Below are positions 39,955-45,446 of a stretch of 45,446 nucleotides of DNA, piece by piece. The position numbers and the translations under genes are program-made. The stretch is taken from assembly GCA_023429565.1 (NCBI GenBank), contig JAEZDJ010000015.1, forward strand, positions 1 to 45,446, in the 5' to 3' direction. The notes under the pieces are model-generated. The model had not been told where the DNA came from. It searched no databases and worked only from the letters and a program-made list of their open reading frames with translations. Numbering within the stretch: the first letter of the stretch is position 1; each line of letters begins with the position of its first letter. The stretch is from Actinomycetes bacterium (GTDB taxonomy: Bacteria; Actinomycetota; Coriobacteriia; Coriobacteriales; Eggerthellaceae).

Positions 39955-41824
39955 GTCGGACCTCCGCAAGCTGGTTGTCGGTCTCGAACGTCGGGCATAC
40001 GCCACAGGCCGAACACGTCTCAAAGGTGCAGTCGGGCGTGGTGCGCCCTTCTGCCGCAAGATGGCGCTCGCGCGCAAGGAAGCGCGCCGAGACGCCGGTC
40101 GAGACATGGCTCCAGGGCATGACGCGATTCGTCGGATACGTCGTCTGAGCCAGGGCGGCCGGGTCGATGCCCGTCGCGTTGGCGGCCTCCCGCCATGCTT
40201 CCTCATCGAAGCATTCCGACCAGGCATCGAACCGGGCGCCGCGAAGCCACGCCTCTTCGACCCATGAGGCAGCCTCCCGTCCGCCGCGGCTCATGACGGC
40301 CTCGACGAAGCTTGTTTCAGGATCATGCCAATGCACGTCCACGGCGCGATACTTCACGCTGCCCCGCAGCAAGTTGACCCTTCGCAGGGCCTCTTCGGGC
40401 GCAATCTGCCCATCCCATTGAAAGGGCGTCTGAGCCTTCGGCACGAACAGGGCGCACGACACGCTCACCTTGACGCTTCCGCGTTGCTCAGGCGCAACGG
40501 CCGCGCGGGCACGGTCGTAGGCACGCTGGGCAAGGCTTGCGATGCCCTTGACGTCTTCGTCGGTTTCCGTCGGCAACCCTATCATGAAGTAGAGCTTGCA
40601 GCGTCGCCACCCAGCCGAGAACGCCGCGTCGATGGCAGCAAACAGGTCGTCTTCAGACACGTTCTTGTTAATCACGTCGCGCAGGCGCTGCGTTCCGGCC
40701 TCGGGGGCAAACGTGAGGCCGCCCTTCTTCTGACCAGCCACCAGTCCCGCCATGCCCACGCCGAACGCGTCGAGCCGTTGCGAGGGAACCGATATCCGCA
40801 CCCCTTTGCCGTCGCAGGCGTGGTTCAGCCGCGTGAGAATCTCAGATATCTGAGAATGGTCCGTGGACGAGAGCGAGGTGAGGCTCACTTCGTCATAGCC
40901 CGTCGCAGACAAGCCCGACAGCACCGACGTCACCACGTTGTCCACCGTGCGCTCGCGCACGGGACGATACATCATGCCCGCCTGGCAGAACCGGCAACCG
41001 CGTGCACAGCCGCGCAAGATCTCGACGTTCAGGCGATCATGCACCACCTCCGTGAAGGGTACAACGCATGGCTCCCATCCCGGACTTTCCGCAAAACCCT
41101 CGAACAGGCGTTTTTCTATGGACAGCGGCAACCCCGGCTGAAGGGGATCGATCCACGTGCCGATGGCCTGCGCTTCCTCATCTGTCCTCCATCGATACAG
41201 GGAGGGCACGTACCATCCATCCTCCGCCGCCAACGTGCTCAGGATGTCCGCACGGGAAACACCTTCGGCGCGGAGGCGACGAATGAGCGAAAGGGCTTCA
41301 GGAACAGACTCCTCTCCTTCGCCGATGCTGAACGCATCGAAGAAGGGCGCATAGGGCTCTGGATTGAATGCACAAGGCCCTCCGGCAATCACGAAGGGAT
41401 CCCCCTCGGCGCGCTCCTCGGCATGCAGCGGGATTCCCGCGAGGTCAAGCGTCTCGAGCACGTTGGTGGCCGCCAGCTCATGAGGAAGCGTGATGCCGAT
41501 GACGTCAAACTCCGCCAGAGGAGCACAGCTTTCGATGGAAAAAAGAGGCAGGCCCTCGGCACGCATCGTGTCGCAGAAGCTGGGGGCCGGCAAAAAGGCT
41601 CGCTCCGCGGCCATTCCGTCGACGGCGTTCACGGCGTTCACCAAGATGCGGACAGCCTGATTCGCCTGCCCAAGTTCATAGGTGTCGGGATACACCATGC
41701 AATAGCGAAATGTCGCGTCAGGCTTATAGACGCTCCCCCACTCGTGGTTGAGGTAGCGCGCAGGCCGCTCAGCGTCGGCAAGCAACGGCTCGAGCCGCGG
41801 CCAAAGATCCGTCATCGGAGTCAC
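39947..41824 (-). CDS. TIGR03960 radical SAM protein
   Basis: A 625-aa radical SAM protein. The N-terminal part (about residues 30-200) has a B12-binding-like fold and the family block ARYLNHEWGSVYK. The 4Fe-4S site is RGCARGCRFCQAGMMYRPVRER (in part: CARGCRFC, about 273-281), followed by SLTSLSSTDH and the TFAPEAGTQRLRDVINKN block. The C-terminal end has a cysteine cluster, CTFETCSACGVCPTF. GTG at 41824 or ATG three codons later could start it; neither has a strong SD. It precedes and overlaps the DUF2344 partner. Function unproven; RNA or protein modification is suspected. Confidence 0.94.
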   Translation of the reverse strand: MTPMTDLWPRLEPLLADAERPARYLNHEWGSVYKPDATFRYCMVYPDTYELGQANQAVRILVNAVNAVDGMAAERAFLPAPSFCDTMRAEGLPLFSIESCAPLAEFDVIGITLPHELAATNVLETLDLAGIPLHAEERAEGDPFVIAGGPCAFNPEPYAPFFDAFSIGEGEESVPEALSLIRRLRAEGVSRADILSTLAAEDGWYVPSLYRWRTDEEAQAIGTWIDPLQPGLPLSIEKRLFEGFAESPGWEPCVVPFTEVVHDRLNVEILRGCARGCRFCQAGMMYRPVRERTVDNVVTSVLSGLSATGYDEVSLTSLSSTDHSQISEILTRLNHACDGKGVRISVPSQRLDAFGVGMAGLVAGQKKGGLTFAPEAGTQRLRDVINKNVSEDDLFAAIDAAFSAGWRRCKLYFMIGLPTETDEDVKGIASLAQRAYDRARAAVAPEQRGSVKVSVSCALFVPKAQTPFQWDGQIAPEEALRRVNLLRGSVKYRAVDVHWHDPETSFVEAVMSRGGREAASWVEEAWLRGARFDAWSECFDEEAWREAANATGIDPAALAQTTYPTNRVMPWSHVSTGVSARFLARERHLAAEGRTTPDCTFETCSACGVCPTFETDNQLAEVRHG

Positions 41825-41866
41825 ACTTTCTTGGATTTCTCGAGAATGGGTCGAGCGGCTTGGCCG

Positions 41867-42973
41867 CTATCTGCGAACGGCCGCGCCGCCGCCTGTCAGG
41901 CGAGCTGTCGCTCGCGAGGCCCGCTGGCGAAGGCCGGCAACGGTGCTTGCTCCGGCCGCGCGGGCCTTCGCCGTGGCATGGCTTGCCGCCGCGCCAACCG
42001 CCTTGTCACGGGCTTTCGCCACCACGTCGGCCAACCGGCCCAACGTGATTCCCCCTTCATAGTATTCAATGGCCGCACGTCCCATGGCCACCGTGCCCGT
42101 ATAGCCGATAGCCGCCTTGACAGCCCATCCCAAAGCGGGAACGAACGTCACCAGCTGCCGCGCCACGGCACGACAGGCGAATGCGCCGCCGACGAGCGCA
42201 GCCAATTCCTTCACGCGTTCCATGTTCAATTCCTCGCCGTAGGCAGCAGCAATCATCAGCAGCATCTTTGCCTGGTTGAGCGTCATGACCGGCATGTCTG
42301 CGCCGGGGATGATGACCAGCAGGCCAACTCCCGCGTTCTGAAGGGCCGTCGAGCCGACCGCATCAAGCGAAAGGGGTTTGCGCACGAAGGGAAATGCCAG
42401 CGCAAACGCAAGCTTCTTCTCGCTGCAAGCCGAGATGATCCAACCTCCCATGCGCTCATTCAGCGATGAGGCCACATCAGGATCAACCGGATAGGGCTCG
42501 CTCGTCGCTGCAGACGGGGACGCCTCGAAAGAAGGAGCCTCCTCCCCTGCCAGCGTTTCGAAAGGGAGCACGGCAGGACGGCGCATCTTGGGAGACACGA
42601 GATCCCCGCGAGGAATGGCGCATCCCTGTGCGTGCGCGATATCCGCCACAAGCGAGGGAAGGGTGGTGACAACCATGACGGGAACTCCGGCGGAACGCAG
42701 GTCGGACGCGCACGATCCCACGCGCTCGCTCAAGCCCGCGACGATGACGGCCATGTCATCGCCTGCATAGGGAGCGATCTCGCGCCCGTCAAGATAGACG
42801 AGGGAAACGCGGGCGTGAGGCGACGCGCTGGCGAAAGACTGGCGCACGAGAGCCTGCACGTCACCGGGAGCGCTGTCGTCGAAATACACGCTCACGGAAA
42901 GCGCGGTCTGCCGCGCCTCGTCAATGTTGGTCGCCGCATCGATGACGGCCTTGATATCAACGGGTAGTTGCAT
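41867..42973 (-). CDS. DUF697 (YcjF-like) membrane-associated protein
   Basis: A 368-aa protein. Residues about 1-120 have an alternating alpha/beta pattern with no P-loop (VSLVYLDGREIAPYAGDDMAVIVAGL in part: DDMAVIVAGLS). The C-terminal DUF697 region (about 220-330) has MTLNQAKMLLMIAAAYGEELN and VKELAALVGGAFACRAVARQL and is probably membrane-embedded. The end is Ala/Arg-rich. ATG at 42973 has GAAGGG upstream and overlaps the RodA gene by 17 nt, so it belongs to the pbp2-rodA operon and may serve cell elongation. DUF697 proteins often pair with small GTPases; none is seen here. Confidence 0.82.
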   Translation of the reverse strand: MQLPVDIKAVIDAATNIDEARQTALSVSVYFDDSAPGDVQALVRQSFASASPHARVSLVYLDGREIAPYAGDDMAVIVAGLSERVGSCASDLRSAGVPVMVVTTLPSLVADIAHAQGCAIPRGDLVSPKMRRPAVLPFETLAGEEAPSFEASPSAATSEPYPVDPDVASSLNERMGGWIISACSEKKLAFALAFPFVRKPLSLDAVGSTALQNAGVGLLVIIPGADMPVMTLNQAKMLLMIAAAYGEELNMERVKELAALVGGAFACRAVARQLVTFVPALGWAVKAAIGYTGTVAMGRAAIEYYEGGITLGRLADVVAKARDKAVGAAASHATAKARAAGASTVAGLRQRASRATARLTGGGAAVRR

Positions 42974-44171
42974 AGCTGCCCTTCTTCCCAGTCGCGGCGC
43001 TGTGAGCCCACACCGAGCCAATGAGCCCCAACATGGCGAAATTAACCACCATGAACGACGAGCCATAGCTCATAAACGGCAGCGGTATGCCCGTGATGGG
43101 CATGAGGCCACAGGTCATGCCAATGTTCTCAAGTATCTGGAACAGCCACATCCCCACAATGCACATGACAATGACCATGCCGAACACGTCACTGGAAGAC
43201 CTGGCAATGCGAAAGCATAGCAAAATGAGGGCGACATAGAGGGCAAGCAGCACCATTACACCGAAAAACCCGAGTTCTTCCGCCAGCACGCAAAAGATGA
43301 AGTCAGTGGGGGCCTCGGGCAAATAGTCGAGTTTTGCCTGAGTGCCCTGCAGCAGCCCCTTCCCGAACAGCCCTCCGGAACCGATGGCGATCTTCGCCTG
43401 CATGAGGTTGTAGCCGTCGCCATCGGGGTCCGATTCAGGGTTGAGGAACACGGTCAGACGTGCGCGCTGATAGCTCTTGAGCAGCTTGTATTCTCCAGTC
43501 GCCCCATAGATTAGCTGATCGATGGCGAAGACGGCCGCAATGCAGACGAGACCGGCCGCCAAGGTCACGAGCAGAAACTTGAGCCGGGCTCCGCCCACGA
43601 CGAGCGCGACTGCCATGATGAACAGGTAGACAAGCCCCGTTCCTAGGTCAGGTTGCGTCATGATGCACAGAAACGGGACGAGCATGATGCCGAGCGCCTT
43701 GCAGTATTCGCGAGGATCGTCAAGACGGCCCCCGTATCGCGAAACGACGCTGGCAGCCAGGAGGACAACGGTGACCTTCGCGAACTCGCCCGGCTGGACC
43801 TGGATGCCAAGATTGATCCACGATTGAGCGCCCTTCGCCTCCACGCCGATGACCGGAAGATGGGGGGACAGGATGAGGATGACGTTCACGATGAGAAACA
43901 CCGTCGTCATTTCAGACAGGCGGCGGTAGTCAAACCGCCACAAAAGAATCATGAGCACCGCCCCGATGGCCACCGTTGCAGCCTGACGCGAGAAGCTGTA
44001 GTCCGCATTGCCGCTCACGGCTGACCAGACCACCAGCAGACCATAGCCCACCAGCAGCGTGATGACCACGATGAAGGGAATGTTGAGCAGGGGGAACCGA
44101 CGCTGGCGCGTGGCGTTCGCGACAGCCTGATCAGGAACTTTCACTGAACTTATCTGAGGCAGCTGAGCCAT
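42957..44171 (-). CDS. rodA: RodA/FtsW-type peptidoglycan glycosyltransferase
   Basis: SEDS-family polymerase that builds glycan strands with a class B PBP. The 404-aa protein has about ten membrane helices. SEDS blocks are GAQSWINLGIQVQPGEFAKVTVVLL (in part: WINLGIQVQPGEFAK), TQPDLGTGLVYLFI, DYLPEAPTDFIFCVLAEELGFFG (in part: PEAPTDFIFCVLAEE) and the C-terminal TGIPLPFMSYGSS. Co-transcription with PBP2 upstream (51-nt gap) argues for RodA (elongation) rather than FtsW (division). It overlaps the DUF697 gene. Rod-shape growth is therefore implied. Confidence 0.94.
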   Translation of the reverse strand: MAQLPQISSVKVPDQAVANATRQRRFPLLNIPFIVVITLLVGYGLLVVWSAVSGNADYSFSRQAATVAIGAVLMILLWRFDYRRLSEMTTVFLIVNVILILSPHLPVIGVEAKGAQSWINLGIQVQPGEFAKVTVVLLAASVVSRYGGRLDDPREYCKALGIMLVPFLCIMTQPDLGTGLVYLFIMAVALVVGGARLKFLLVTLAAGLVCIAAVFAIDQLIYGATGEYKLLKSYQRARLTVFLNPESDPDGDGYNLMQAKIAIGSGGLFGKGLLQGTQAKLDYLPEAPTDFIFCVLAEELGFFGVMVLLALYVALILLCFRIARSSSDVFGMVIVMCIVGMWLFQILENIGMTCGLMPITGIPLPFMSYGSSFMVVNFAMLGLIGSVWAHSAATGKKGSYATTR

Positions 44172-44222
44172 GGATCCCTTCTTTCCCGCGCGGTGCGAAA
44201 CCGACGCACCCCCGGAATTGTC

Positions 44223-45446
44223 CTAATCGGTACGGCCAGAGGAACTGGAGCTCGTGCGTGCGACCGTCTTGCCGGTCGACCCGGCTATCGATCCCATGTC
44301 GGCCAACGTTCCCTCATCGTAGGCAAGTGCGGCTGCCAGCAGCTCCACGCCGAGCGGAGCGCCGACGGCCGAGCCGCCTCCGCCCTCCTCGACGACGCAG
44401 GCGACGATGTACTTGGGGTCGTCATAGGGGGCATAGCAGGCGAACCAGGCGAAGTCATCCTTGCCGGCGACCTCCGCCGTGCCGGTCTTACAGGCGGCGT
44501 CAATGCCATGTGCGCTGAACAGCTTGGCGATTTCAGCGTTGTCGGTAGCCACTCCGTGCAGCGCATCCCGCATGAATTCCAGATTCTCGGACGGGATGTC
44601 GGGCTCGGCCACAACCGACGCCTCGAAAGAGGCGGCGACATCGCCCGTGGCATTCCGCACCTCTTTGAGCAGATGCGGCTTCATGACCTTCCCGGTGGCA
44701 AGCGCTCCATAGGCGACGGCCACTTGAAGCGGCGTGGTCAGGACATAGCCTTGGCCGATGACCATGTTGGTCGAATCGCCGCCCTGCCACTGGGCCGCTT
44801 CGGGAGTGTCGCGGAAGTGCTCGGCTTTCCATTCCGGAGTCGGCACGCGGCCAACGGACTCCGCATCCAGATCAATGCCCGTCGCCTCTCCGAACCGATA
44901 CTTCTTGATCTCATCCTGCATGGCGGTCGTTCCGATCGTGCCGGCTTCTCCCGCATCCCAAAACTGCTTGGCGATGTCGTAGAACACGGTGTCGCAGGAC
45001 TGCACGATGCCGCTGCGGAAGCCAAGGGTGCCATGCCCGGAATGCAGCCAGCACTTTTGAGGAGAGCCCGTGTTCCATCCATCCCAAGAGCCGCTGCACG
45101 ACCACGACTTCGCCGTGTTGGCAAATCCATAATCGAGCGCAGCCAAGCCGGTGAATGCCTTGTACGTTGAGGCAGCGGGATACTCGCCGCCAATCACGCG
45201 GTTGAAAAGTGGGTTGTATGCGTCATCCGAACGATAGACGTCGTACACATCCTGGGATATGCCCCCGATGAAGGTTTCCGGCGAGAAGGTCGGAAAACTC
45301 GACATGGCCACAATCCCCCCATCGCGCGCATCCATGATGACGGCCGCGGCTCCCGTGCCCGTTCCTGAACCGATGGCGCCGCCTTCGGGCGCGACGAGCT
45401 CCGCCAGCGCCTTGTCGCAGGCATATTGCACCGGGCCCTTGATGGT
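44223..45446 (-). CDS. mrdA: Penicillin-binding protein 2, transpeptidase domain (5' end cut by window edge)
   Basis: Class B transpeptidase that crosslinks peptidoglycan with RodA. Only the last 407 residues are in the window; the frame stays open to the edge. The three penicillin-binding motifs are present: S-x-x-K in YPAASTYKAFTGL, S-x-N equivalent SCDTVFYDIAKQF (Asp in place of Asn, common in PBP2), and KTGTAEV. Also typical are GQGYVLTTPLQVAVAYGALA (in part: GQGYVLTTPLQ) and a Ser/Thr-rich C-terminal tail. It is the upstream partner of rodA. The N-terminal anchor and dimerisation domain lie outside. Confidence 0.95.
   Translation of the reverse strand, partial: TIKGPVQYACDKALAELVAPEGGAIGSGTGTGAAAVIMDARDGGIVAMSSFPTFSPETFIGGISQDVYDVYRSDDAYNPLFNRVIGGEYPAASTYKAFTGLAALDYGFANTAKSWSCSGSWDGWNTGSPQKCWLHSGHGTLGFRSGIVQSCDTVFYDIAKQFWDAGEAGTIGTTAMQDEIKKYRFGEATGIDLDAESVGRVPTPEWKAEHFRDTPEAAQWQGGDSTNMVIGQGYVLTTPLQVAVAYGALATGKVMKPHLLKEVRNATGDVAASFEASVVAEPDIPSENLEFMRDALHGVATDNAEIAKLFSAHGIDAACKTGTAEVAGKDDFAWFACYAPYDDPKYIVACVVEEGGGGSAVGAPLGVELLAAALAYDEGTLADMGSIAGSTGKTVARTSSSSSGRTD

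Noticed and set aside
40325..42469. 714-codon plus-strand open frame
   Set aside because: Antisense to the radical SAM and DUF697 genes; Arg/His-rich product without motifs.

Overview
The window is high-GC bacterial chromosome. Gene content points to an anaerobic or microaerophilic actinobacterium of the class Coriobacteriia, most likely Eggerthellaceae-like. Supporting signs are a Tat-exported [NiFe] uptake hydrogenase, CarD and Mfd, a RodA/PBP2 pair, the TIGR03960/TIGR03936 radical-SAM pair, and extended -10 promoters. The lineage is inferred from gene content; no search was run. Genes are dense, often overlap by 1-17 nt, and are mostly on the minus strand.

Layout. 1-3452: priA (cut by the window edge) and metK. 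3643-8492 (+): an ATP-grasp ligase-like protein overlapping a DUF1461 membrane protein, then gltX overlapping a multi-cluster ferredoxin-like protein. 8509-14631 (-): an mfd-led run of mfd, an EamA transporter, an SSAT-like acetyltransferase and an M19 dipeptidase. 14795-16155 (+): nth and a CarD regulator. 16247-17233 (-): a hydrogenase maturation protease and a small membrane protein. 17458-18018 (+): an NADPH-dependent FMN reductase.

18031-23371 is a cyclic-di-GMP and mobile-element region. A degenerate-GGDEF/EAL gene has been split by a 1,535-bp IS110-family element bounded by 11-bp direct repeats; removing one repeat plus the element restores a continuous 446-codon reading frame. The element's leader may encode a bridge RNA. 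A pirin and a tandem HD / HD-GYP phosphodiesterase follow.

23585-27179 is the hydrogenase operon (small subunit, large subunit, cytochrome b), closed by a strong bidirectional terminator and preceded by a promoter with an upstream inverted repeat. Then come pheA (+) and mntP (-), the latter behind a yybP-ykoY manganese riboswitch with an intrinsic terminator. 29249-32316 is an operon of a degenerate AAA+ protein, an Rrf2 regulator with three cysteines and a MutY-like glycosylase without the Fe-S cluster. 32546-37971 holds a HAD phosphatase and a MarR-controlled heterodimeric ABC exporter. tRNA-Asp(GTC) lies at 38682-38758 with its own promoter and terminator. 39238-45446 (-) holds PBP2 (cut by the edge), RodA, a DUF697 protein, and the paired radical-SAM and DUF2344 proteins.

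Functional themes are energy from H2 (hydrogenase, its protease), DNA repair and transcription coupling (PriA, Mfd, Nth, MutY-like, CarD), metal and redox homeostasis (MntP riboswitch, Rrf2), c-di-GMP signalling, and cell elongation (RodA/PBP2).
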